Assembly (NCBI GenBank): GCA_964539665.1
Contig: CAZIKB010000181.1
Span: 1 to 9,934, forward strand
Length of the DNA stretch: 9,934 bases
Reading direction: 5' to 3'
DNA from: CAZIKB01 sp964539665
GTDB taxonomy: Bacteria > Zhuqueibacterota > Zhuqueibacteria > Oceanimicrobiales > Oceanimicrobiaceae
Part shown: piece by piece, positions 1 through 5,789 of the stretch
Layout of the letters: the number at the start of each line of letters is the position of its first letter
Position numbering within the stretch: position 1 is the stretch's first letter
Translations under genes and position numbers: made by a program
The notes under the pieces: generated by a model
Told to the model about the DNA's origin: nothing
Database searches by the model: none
The model's input: the letters and a program-made list of their open reading frames with translations, nothing else

Positions 1-380
1 ATAGGTTAATGCGCATTATTTTTTTATTCTAATCAATTTTGCACAACGGGTTATACATAGTAATTTCGTAATTTACAACGAAAAATATAAATTGTTTCCT
101 AATTTTTAAATATTACTTTTTTCCCAAAGCTAATATTTAAGATCACTTATTTTCAAAATAGTATTTTGTTCCCTTTTAATTGTAATTCCAAATTATATTC
201 CTCACATTGAAAGATAGTAACTTAAGTAAACTTCAATAACATATTCTTCTTGATAGAAACTCTACATGAATATATGTATGTTGTGTGGAGTGAAATATTA
301 TAAAACTAAAATTTCACTAAATTTACATAATTATTACAAGTTTGTCAAGAAAAAATTCTATCAAACTTTTTGTGAAAATT

Positions 381-400
381 TTCAGTGTTCTCTGTGTCCC
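381..400. repeat. Fragment of dispersed TTCAGTG-type repeat
   Basis: This 20-base stretch begins TTCAGTGTTC and ends GTGTCCC. The first ten bases are identical to 2444-2453, and after three differing bases both copies continue GTGT and then CCC, with one extra G at 2461. The first seven bases (TTCAGTG) also begin the right arm of the palindromic element at 7704-7732. I infer a decayed member of the same repeat family; the similarity is short. Confidence 0.45.
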
Positions 401-490
401 TTTATTATTTAATCTATCTACTTCTTTGCTAAAAAAACAATATTTTGCACCCTTGTATTACAGAATATAACAGAATCACCTTAATTAAAT

Positions 491-519
491 TTCCCTGGTT
501 TTCCGTGCAGTTCCATGGT
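491..519. repeat. Copy of the right arm of the palindromic repeat, next to aldehyde dehydrogenase stop
   Basis: Aligned without gaps to 7704-7732, this 29-base stretch matches at 22 positions, including the blocks TTTTCCGTG and TTCC and the terminal TGGT. Both copies lie in the same orientation just beyond the stop codon of a minus-strand gene: 19 bases here, 5 bases for the oxidoreductase. No inverted left arm is visible nearby, so this is probably half an element. Confidence 0.6.
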
Positions 520-538
520 AAAAGGTAATTCTTCATCT

Positions 539-1906
539 TCACTTAATGTAAACCGTTTTGATATTCACGAACTCTTTAATCCCATAATGCGCCAATTCCC
601 GGCCATAGCCGCTTTCTTTCACGCCACCAAATGGTAGGCGAGGATCGGATTTAACAAAGGCATTCACGAAACAGCAACCAGCTTCAAACTCATTCGCTGC
701 GATTCGCTCTCCTTTAGCTGTATCTTTTGTGAAAACTGCCGCACCCAATCCAAAAACGGTGTCGTTCGCCACCTTAATAGCTTCTTCCTCGTCTTTTACT
801 GGAACGATGGCTGCTACGGGCCCAAACAATTCCTCGTCGTACGCTGGCATACCTTTTTTAACGTCCGTCAGAACAGATGGAGGATAGAACGCACCTGTGC
901 CTTTTGGAACTTCACAACCAAGCAGGCATTTTGCACCTCTGGCAATACTCTCCTGAACCTGATTATGGAGCTCGTCGCGCAGATCATGACGAGCTTGCGG
1001 GCCGATCGTGGTATCTTCATCCATCGGGTTGCCCAGCTTGTGGGCACGCATCTGTTCCACGAAGAGCTGTTCAAAGTGGTATCTTTGTGATTCGACGACC
1101 ACGAACCGTTTGGCCGCAATGCAGCTCTGACCAGCATTAATTAGCCGGCTGGTGACACAGCTCGATACCGATAATTTCAGATCGGCGTCTTCTAAAATCA
1201 CGTAAGGATCACTGCCCCCTAACTCCAACACAGTCTTTTTGAGCATTTCACCAGCCTTTCGTGCAACAGCTTTACCGGCTGGCGTGCTGCCGGTGAGTGT
1301 GACAGCTTTAATTAATGGGTTTTCAATAATAGCATCGACCTGACTGCTGCCCACGAGTAATGTTTTAAACACGTTTTTGGGAAAGCCTGCTCGATGAAAC
1401 ACCTGCTCTATGGCCAGTGCACAACCAGGCACATTAGAAGCATGCTTTAAAACACCCGCATTCCCTGCCATGATGGCTGGCGCTGCGAAACGAAATACCT
1501 GCCAAAAAGGAAAGTTCCAGGGCATAACTGCAAGTACCACACCCATGGGCTTGAAAGTAACAAAACTTCTTGACGCATCTGATGCAATTATTTCTTCCTG
1601 CAAAAACTTCTCAGCGTTTTCAGCATAGTAATCACACACCCAGGCACACTTCTCAGCTTCTGCCCGTCCTTCCTGAATCGGTTTACCCATTTCCAGGGCC
1701 ATAAGTCTGGCATATTCATCAACATTTTCGCGAAGTACCTGCGCGGCCTTCTTTATCAAATTTGCACGCTCATAAAAAGTAGTCTTACGCCAGTTTAGAT
1801 ATACCTGATGTGTATTTTCTATGGCAGGCTTGACTTCATCCGGCGTCATTTCAGGATATGATTGAATCGTCTCACCAGTTGCGGGATTAACAGCTTTCAT
1901 GGTCAT
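539..1906 (-). CDS. NAD(P)-dependent succinate-semialdehyde dehydrogenase-type aldehyde dehydrogenase
   Basis: A 455-residue member of the aldehyde dehydrogenase superfamily, which oxidises an aldehyde to the acid with NAD(P)+ in the cytosol. Length and sequence best fit the short succinate-semialdehyde dehydrogenase group (4-aminobutyrate breakdown or a succinate-semialdehyde shunt). Visible signatures, numbered from the chosen start, are PWNFP around 130 with the oxyanion Asn131, LKHASN (Lys154), TGS near 206, LELGG with general base Glu228, GQSC with catalytic Cys262, ELFGPV near 360 and FGG near 427. The start is the ATG at 1904-1906, preceded at 6 bases by GGAGGA; a TTG further upstream overlaps that ribosome-binding site. 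No 4-aminobutyrate aminotransferase lies beside it, so the substrate is inferred from family only. The gene looks more GC-rich than the DNA around it. It stands alone, with 643 bases between it and the preceding gene. Confidence 0.95.
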   Translation of the reverse strand: MTMKAVNPATGETIQSYPEMTPDEVKPAIENTHQVYLNWRKTTFYERANLIKKAAQVLRENVDEYARLMALEMGKPIQEGRAEAEKCAWVCDYYAENAEKFLQEEIIASDASRSFVTFKPMGVVLAVMPWNFPFWQVFRFAAPAIMAGNAGVLKHASNVPGCALAIEQVFHRAGFPKNVFKTLLVGSSQVDAIIENPLIKAVTLTGSTPAGKAVARKAGEMLKKTVLELGGSDPYVILEDADLKLSVSSCVTSRLINAGQSCIAAKRFVVVESQRYHFEQLFVEQMRAHKLGNPMDEDTTIGPQARHDLRDELHNQVQESIARGAKCLLGCEVPKGTGAFYPPSVLTDVKKGMPAYDEELFGPVAAIVPVKDEEEAIKVANDTVFGLGAAVFTKDTAKGERIAANEFEAGCCFVNAFVKSDPRLPFGGVKESGYGRELAHYGIKEFVNIKTVYIK

Positions 1907-1911
1907 AATTA

Positions 1912-1919
1912 CTCCTCCC
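1912..1919 (-). promoter_or_regulatory. Ribosome-binding site fixing the aldehyde dehydrogenase start
   Basis: On the minus strand this reads GGGAGGAG and sits 5-6 bases before the ATG at 1904-1906. It rules out the in-frame TTG at 1919-1921, which overlaps it, and favours this ATG over the second ATG two codons later. Confidence 0.8.
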
Positions 1920-2162
1920 AATATTTTTTAGTTTTCTTCTAACGTATTATTTACGCTTGCATCGACAGCCGCCTCCACTAGACATAACGCTTTTGAAGTG
2001 ATGGCTGTATTACATTTATAATTAATGCATTTATTACTAATGCGCAAGCAGTAATTTGGGGAATAAGGTGACCAGGAAATAAGGAAATCTGATTATGAGT
2101 GTTTTTTATTCTATGTTTAAGAAAACGGAGATTAACAAGGTGGACTTCACAAAGAAAGGTTA

Positions 2163-2197
2163 CGTGACGGAAACCGCGGAGGTAAATTTCCGTCACG
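2163..2197. repeat. Perfect 11-bp inverted repeat, 13-base loop
   Basis: The left arm CGTGACGGAAA (2163-2173) is exactly complementary to the right arm TTTCCGTCACG (2187-2197). The loop is 2174-2186 and contains CCGCGG followed by AGG. The arms are much richer in GC than the surrounding DNA, so chance is less likely than for the AT palindromes here. No T-run follows on either strand, so a simple intrinsic terminator is unlikely. An operator, a structured RNA element or a repeat remnant are all possible. Confidence 0.7.
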
Positions 2198-2443
2198 ATT
2201 GGTACTAAAGTTGTTATTACTGTAAAACTACAAACCTTGATTGCACATTGCCATGACAATCGTTCTATCAATGTACAAATCTTCATGGATGATTTTAAGT
2301 GAATATAAAATATAGCGAAGACTGTTCGATTCTCGCAATGATACCAACCCCTTCCTCCTGGACTTTAACAATTTACGTTTTATTTTAGTCCTTAGATTTA
2401 GGACACACAATTGAACATTTGACGAATGCTGAGGTGATAGAAA

Positions 2444-2464
2444 TTCAGTGTTCCACGTGTGCCC
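2444..2464. repeat. Fragment of dispersed TTCAGTG-type repeat
   Basis: Begins TTCAGTGTTC, identical over ten bases to 381-390, and continues with GTGT and CCC blocks like that copy. Ten bases of it (GTGTTCCACG, 2448-2457) recur at 2975-2984 on the other side of the RRM gene. I infer a degenerate repeat copy. Confidence 0.4.
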
Positions 2465-2549
2465 GATCAGGAATTTAAGTATATTAAATCTGGATTACAA
2501 ATAGTCTACGATGTTAAATTATGATTCATTTAAATTACAATAAATTTAA

Positions 2550-2927
2550 TTAAAATCTACGGCCACCACCACCACCACCACCACTACCGCGTCTTCCACC
2601 ACCGCCACCACCTTGTCCTCTGCCGCCACCACCACTATTGAATCTTCCACCGCCGCCACCACCGCCACCGCCTCGTCGCTTATCAGAACGAGGACGAGCT
2701 TCACTAACAGTGATTTCCTGTCCTTTTAACTCATGACCGTTTAAATCACTAATGGCTGCCTGGGCTTCAGATTTATCTGGCATCTCCACGAATCCGAATC
2801 CTCTTGATTCACCACTATACCTGTCCTTGATAACATTAACGGTTGTAACCTGCCCAAAAGGTTCAAAAGCTTGCTGCATATCCTCGTTTGTTACGTCACG
2901 AGATAAATTACCTACATATAAATTCAT
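2550..2927 (-). CDS. Glycine-rich RRM RNA-binding protein
   Basis: A 125-residue protein made of one RNA recognition motif (about residues 1-77) and a glycine/arginine-rich tail (84-125). The RNP2 motif is LYVGNL at 3-8 and RNP1 is RGFGFVEM at 42-49, with the aromatic residues that stack on RNA bases (Tyr4, Phe44, Phe46). The tail has 28 glycines in residues 86-125, in runs of 9, 4, 6 and 7 broken by Arg, Phe, Gln and Ser. Single-RRM proteins of this layout are known in cyanobacteria, where several are cold-induced, and in other bacteria; they bind single-stranded RNA and may act as RNA chaperones. The start is the ATG at 2925-2927, preceded by a near-perfect AAAGGAGGT. The tail is encoded by GGT/GGC-type triplet repeats that could slip. 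Cold regulation here is inference from the family only. Confidence 0.95.
   Translation of the reverse strand: MNLYVGNLSRDVTNEDMQQAFEPFGQVTTVNVIKDRYSGESRGFGFVEMPDKSEAQAAISDLNGHELKGQEITVSEARPRSDKRRGGGGGGGGGRFNSGGGGRGQGGGGGGRRGSGGGGGGGRRF
2562..2674. repeat. Degenerate triplet repeat encoding the glycine tail
   Basis: On the plus strand this is a series of CCA and CCG triplets in several blocks, broken by short non-repeat codons. Read on the minus strand it encodes the polyglycine runs of the RRM protein. Long in-frame triplet runs can change length by slippage without shifting frame, so the tail length may vary between strains. Confidence 0.8.
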
Positions 2928-3125
2928 TATTACCTCCTTTGAAATTAAATATTTATTCTTAATTTAAAATAATTGTGTTCCACGATTTGCGAATTGCCTG
3001 GTATCTTGAATGAAGTAAAAAATCCCTTCTCCCACTTGCTCTGTTTGCCAAAATTTGCCAATAATAAATTCTGGAGCTAGCCTAAATCGGTGAAAGTATT
3101 AAAATATTGCATGTCAGTAATTTGA

Positions 3126-3554
3126 TTAAAGAATCTCTACAAGCAGAATATCAAAATTTAAATCTTCTCCAGCTAAAGGATGGTTTGCATCTAAGGTCAC
3201 CTTCGAATCTGAAACTTCGGTCACAGTAAATCTGATTGTTTGACCGTTCTCTTGAATGCTCTGTAAACGTTGTCCTTGTTCAAAATTTAAATGTTCAGGA
3301 ATCTGGCTGCGTTCTACAGCCATTACCATATCCTTACTATAAGAGCCATGCGTTTCATCTGCCACCATATTTATAGTTTTTGATTCGCCCGGTTTCATTC
3401 CAATAACGGCTTGTTCAAAGCACGGCGATAACAGGCCCCCACCTATTTTAAATTGTAGGGGTTCACGGTCTTTTGAAGTGTCAAAAAATGTGCCATCTGA
3501 CAATTTACCGGTATAGTGCACTTTAACAGTATCACTATCATTGACCTCAGCCAT
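3126..3554 (-). CDS. SlyD-type FKBP peptidyl-prolyl cis-trans isomerase
   Basis: A 142-residue cytosolic protein of the FKBP family, catalysing cis-trans isomerisation of peptide bonds before proline and probably acting as a folding chaperone. The first half of the FKBP fold is at residues 8-66 (VKVHYTGKLSDGTFFD, IGGGLLSPCFEQAVIGMKPGE). An inserted insert-in-flap (IF) chaperone domain follows at about 67-120. The SlyD signature DANHPLAGEDLNFDI lies at 122-136. The C-terminal His/Cys-rich nickel-binding tail of E. coli SlyD is absent, as in many shorter relatives. The open frame continues upstream by 43 codons, but that stretch has no family similarity. I therefore use the ATG at 3552-3554, which has AAGGGA six bases before it. 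Confidence 0.93.
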   Translation of the reverse strand: MAEVNDSDTVKVHYTGKLSDGTFFDTSKDREPLQFKIGGGLLSPCFEQAVIGMKPGESKTINMVADETHGSYSKDMVMAVERSQIPEHLNFEQGQRLQSIQENGQTIRFTVTEVSDSKVTLDANHPLAGEDLNFDILLVEIL

Positions 3555-3871
3555 TGCAATTCCCTTTGTGTTACTTTTATAACATTTCAAAAAATATGTC
3601 AGATAACACTTTGCGGATAAAAGGGGCTTTCGTATGTAGGTCTGATGGGGAATATTAGATTTGTCCTTTATCTGCGGATACATGCAATAGCTGGCATATT
3701 CTTTTAATTCTGCTAAAATATAATATTTCTAAATACAAAATGCTACTATTTTTTAAAAAAAAATGAATTATAAACAAATTTTCATATTCTATTGCTAAGT
3801 ATAATAAATTTCTGCAATATGTAATTATTACGCATTTCAGCGGTAGTCTTCATTCATCGGATGGCTTGGAG
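3555..3871. other. Intergenic region upstream of the FKBP gene
   Basis: This 317-base gap holds the FKBP ribosome-binding site (AAGGGA on the minus strand, 3561-3566), the possible promoter at 3576-3602 and, at its other end, most of the strong hairpin at 3849-3887. The 3690-3840 part is very AT-rich, includes a run of nine A at 3756-3764, and shows no coding potential that I recognise. Confidence 0.6.
3576..3602 (-). promoter_or_regulatory. Possible sigma-70-like promoter of the FKBP gene
   Basis: Read on the minus strand, CTGACA (3597-3602) and TATAAA (3576-3581) resemble -35 and -10 boxes, separated by 15 bases. This would give a short leader of about 15 bases before the chosen start. The spacer is shorter than the usual 16-18, and such matches arise often in AT-rich DNA, so this is weak. 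Confidence 0.25.
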
Positions 3872-3887
3872 TCATCCGATGAATGAA
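3849..3887. terminator. Strong hairpin overlapping the ceramidase-like stop codon, possible terminator
   Basis: The arms 3849-3863 and 3873-3887 are perfectly complementary over 15 bp (core CATTCATCGGATG). The stem extends inward by a G-T and a C-G pair, leaving a five-base loop TTGGA. The right arm contains the last codons and two bases of the stop codon (3872-3874) of the membrane protein gene. It is placed where a terminator would be, but the minus-strand sequence after it (GACTACCGC) has no T-run, so it may instead stabilise the 3' end of the transcript. Confidence 0.6.
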
Positions 3888-4669
3888 TCCACAACTAAAA
3901 CTTTTCTATATCTCAGCATCCGCAAAAGCCAGTATACAGCAAAAGCAGCGGCAAAATGCTTCAGAGTGTGACCACTCACAATCCTGCTAAAAACAAATAT
4001 CTCGAGATCGAGCAATTCGAACACTTTGGCTAAGGCATAAAACGCAAACACACCTAAAAGATCAGTACTGCGAGTGTATTTGGCGGGGAACAGTTTCACA
4101 ATGAGAAGAATAGCCAACATTGAATAAAACTGCACTATGATATAGAAACGGAGATCGCCCTCTCCTCTGAGTTCGCTCAAGTACCAATAAATCACACTAC
4201 TAATGCCGAATGCGAGCAGAGGCAAGAAGGAAAGCAGGCCGGCCCTGACATTAATACGCTCGGCAATGATGGCCGCCAACATAGACATGAAGATGAGCGT
4301 CATCGGCAGCCGGTCCCAAACAAGCCGCACATTATCAGGCGCCAGGTGATAGTAAGCCGATCCAAAGGATGTAAGCACGATTCCCCAAAAAAATACCACG
4401 TATGGCCATTGCTCAATTTTCTCAATAAAAACTTCGCTGACACCGGACGCCCGATGTCGTCTCAGGTAAAATATACCCTGCAAACCAACACATAAAAATG
4501 CAAGATTAGAAATGACGTCGAGGAAGTTTGGAATTCCAAACAACGTGCGTTTATCGGCAAAGTTGTGGTAAGCCTGGCTCTGTGGAATGGGCGGCAAACC
4601 GAGTAACAGGATTGCCGCCACTCCTAAAGTTATCCCTGCAATCACCACCAATCGTGTCCGTATCATCAT
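3872..4669 (-). CDS. Ceramidase-like (CREST superfamily) multi-pass membrane hydrolase
   Basis: An integral membrane protein of about 265 residues resembling the bacterial branch of the alkaline ceramidase / CREST family, zinc-dependent amide hydrolases within the membrane. About seven hydrophobic segments can be seen. Family-type motifs, numbered from the chosen start, are YHNFAD (34-39), NFLDVISNLAFL (48-59), SFGSAYYHLAPDN (101-113, Ser104 and His108), WDRLPMT (118-124, Asp119) and SGHTLKHFAAA (232-242, His234 and His238). The Ser/His/Asp/His/His set matches the expected zinc and catalytic residues. The substrate is not known: bacteria need not contain ceramide, and another acyl-amide lipid is possible. 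The start is uncertain. The ATGs at 4667-4669 and 4664-4666 lack a good ribosome-binding site, as does an in-frame ATG at 4694-4696. The gene is more GC-rich than its neighbours (34 of 60 bases at 4261-4320). Confidence 0.85.
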   Translation of the reverse strand: MMIRTRLVVIAGITLGVAAILLLGLPPIPQSQAYHNFADKRTLFGIPNFLDVISNLAFLCVGLQGIFYLRRHRASGVSEVFIEKIEQWPYVVFFWGIVLTSFGSAYYHLAPDNVRLVWDRLPMTLIFMSMLAAIIAERINVRAGLLSFLPLLAFGISSVIYWYLSELRGEGDLRFYIIVQFYSMLAILLIVKLFPAKYTRSTDLLGVFAFYALAKVFELLDLEIFVFSRIVSGHTLKHFAAAFAVYWLLRMLRYRKVLVVDSFIG

Positions 4670-4721
4670 CAACACTGCGAGCAGCTCACATTGCATCTCC
4701 AAAAACCAGTTTCTTTATTTA

Positions 4722-4758
4722 TACCTGTTGCAAGCATATCGTCTGTTGATAACAGGTA
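4722..4758. repeat. 8-bp inverted repeat upstream of the ceramidase-like gene
   Basis: TACCTGTT (4722-4729) and AACAGGTA (4751-4758) are perfect complements with a 21-base loop. They lie in the gap between the creatininase-family stop and the ceramidase-like start, where an operator or leader hairpin could act. No T-run follows on the minus strand, and the function is unknown. Confidence 0.45.
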
Positions 4759-4813
4759 GGAATTCTCAATATTTTCTAATCGTTATTGTTTTGCGTCTTT
4801 TAACAATTACAGT

Positions 4814-5671
4814 CTATTTCTTCCACTCCTCCATCATCTCCCATCTTTTTACAGCCTCGATAAATGTATCAGCTATATGATCAGCCTTTTTTCTGGTATA
4901 TTCTTTCGCCTTATTAACATCGAAATCTAAATATCCTAATCCTTTTTCTGGATATCTGGAAGTGGCCCATCCAGGCATCATTACAAAACCTTCATCAACT
5001 CCGGCACTTCCGACATTGTCTTTACCGAGTTTTTCGTATATTTCTTTGTCCACTAACTCGGGATTGTATGCCATCACAAGAGCCGCTTCTTCCATGTCGC
5101 CGTGACCGGACTGCTGGGCTTTTACTCCATACACTTCGTTGACAATATTAAATGCCATTTTCCACCAGTCAACTACCATAAAATGTGCGCTGGTTTCCAC
5201 ATGCAGGCGGGTCATTGCTTTTTTTGTAGGCTCGGTATTGCCACCATGACCATTGACTATCAGGATATTTCTGAATCCAGTTCTGACAAGGTGCTTCATT
5301 ACATCATAAATGTACTCTTCAAATATTTCTGCTCTGACAGTAATCGAACCTGGAAATTGAGAAATACTCGCTCCGGTAAATCCATGATTAATAGGTGGTG
5401 CGATCAATGCGTTGCATCTATCAAATATCAGTTCCGCAATATGGTTGGGAATAAAATTATCAGAACCTATTGCCACGGCGCCATGGGACTCAACCGTTCC
5501 TATGGGCAGGATAACACAATCGGTTACTTCAGGCACAATTTCGGCCAGTCTCATCCAGCTGTAGTTTTGCATATATTGAGACTTTAAATCCTTTACTTTG
5601 TTTTGTGAAAAAACAGGCATAACAAATGCCAGAGTTAATACGAACACCCATGCGACTTTGACTTTTCTCAT
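4814..5671 (-). CDS. Exported creatininase-family amidohydrolase
   Basis: A 285-residue protein with an N-terminal Sec signal peptide (basic MRKVK, hydrophobic core about 7-19, ending PVFSQ at 19-23), followed by a creatininase-fold domain. Creatininase relatives are metal-dependent (Zn/Mn) hydrolases of cyclic or linear amides; the family includes creatinine amidohydrolase, the riboflavin-pathway formamide hydrolase ArfB and the mycofactocin peptidase MftE. Visible metal-site residues are Glu61 and His63 in GTVESHG, Asp71 in GSDN, His142 in NGHGGN, and Glu195 in the GHGDMEE segment that replaces the usual HAGExET motif. The start is the ATG at 5669-5671 with AGGAGG seven bases before it; the longer frame upstream is not needed. 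Most family members are cytosolic, so export suggests a periplasmic or secreted substrate. The exact substrate cannot be told, and no mycofactocin or flavin genes are nearby. Confidence 0.92.
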   Translation of the reverse strand: MRKVKVAWVFVLTLAFVMPVFSQNKVKDLKSQYMQNYSWMRLAEIVPEVTDCVILPIGTVESHGAVAIGSDNFIPNHIAELIFDRCNALIAPPINHGFTGASISQFPGSITVRAEIFEEYIYDVMKHLVRTGFRNILIVNGHGGNTEPTKKAMTRLHVETSAHFMVVDWWKMAFNIVNEVYGVKAQQSGHGDMEEAALVMAYNPELVDKEIYEKLGKDNVGSAGVDEGFVMMPGWATSRYPEKGLGYLDFDVNKAKEYTRKKADHIADTFIEAVKRWEMMEEWKK

Positions 5672-5678
5672 AATGTTT

Positions 5679-5684
5679 CCTCCT
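5679..5684 (-). promoter_or_regulatory. Ribosome-binding site fixing the creatininase-family start
   Basis: The minus strand reads AGGAGG, 7 bases before the ATG at 5669-5671. It places the start exactly before the signal peptide and excludes the 16-codon upstream extension of the frame. Confidence 0.8.
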
Positions 5685-5789
5685 GGTTTAAAAGTTAGTG
5701 AATAATAATTGTGAATCAAGCATCGATTAATTTAGATCCTTTAATCCAATTGTTGCCAAACAACCAGAATTTTTAGTCATTTGCTATTC

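Larger units (their letters stand above)
1..538. other. AT-rich intergenic region with repeat fragments
   Basis: No convincing coding region is visible here. The stretch is very AT-rich (bases 61-120 contain only 9 G or C). It lies downstream of the aldehyde dehydrogenase gene. It holds two fragments resembling the right arm of the palindromic repeat at 7636-7732, at 381-400 and 491-519, and a perfect 12-bp palindrome TGAAAATTTTCA at 373-384 that may be chance in such AT-rich DNA. No hairpin followed by a T-run that would serve as a clear terminator for the upstream gene was seen. Confidence 0.7.
1907..2549. other. Intergenic region with a perfect hairpin and a possible small ORF
   Basis: This 643-base gap lies between the RRM gene and the aldehyde dehydrogenase gene and has no convincing full gene. 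Minus-strand frames open at 1978-2286 and 2228-2410 look like chance: no domain, no ribosome-binding site, overlapping each other. It contains an 11-bp perfect inverted repeat (2163-2197), a 37-codon plus-strand reading frame (2095-2208) preceded by AAGGA, and a fragment of the dispersed repeat (2444-2464). The promoter of the aldehyde dehydrogenase gene should be in the lower part, but no clear -35/-10 pair stands out. Confidence 0.6.

Noticed and set aside
373..384. Perfect 12-bp palindrome TGAAAATTTTCA as an operator
   Set aside because: Expected fairly often in DNA this rich in A and T, and it lies downstream of the only nearby gene.
877..1140. Plus-strand open frames inside the aldehyde dehydrogenase gene
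   Set aside because: They are antisense shadows of a well-supported gene with intact catalytic motifs.
1978..2286. Minus-strand open frame of 102 codons between the RRM and aldehyde dehydrogenase genes
   Set aside because: No recognisable domain, no ribosome-binding site, odd residue pattern, and it runs through the perfect inverted repeat; most likely chance.
2228..2410. Minus-strand open frame of 60 codons
   Set aside because: Overlaps the previous frame, no ribosome-binding site and no protein-like features.
3038..3063. Sigma-54-like TTGGCA ... TTGGCA doublet upstream of the RRM gene
   Set aside because: The second element lacks the GC at the required spacing, so the -24/-12 consensus is not met; it is only a short direct repeat TTGGCAAA.
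3555..3683. N-terminal extension of the FKBP protein
   Set aside because: The 43 extra codons show no similarity to the family, and the ATG at 3554 has its own ribosome-binding site and gives the standard SlyD N-terminus.
5102..5587. 161-codon plus-strand frame inside the creatininase-family gene
   Set aside because: Antisense shadow of a conserved gene; no domain or ribosome-binding site seen.
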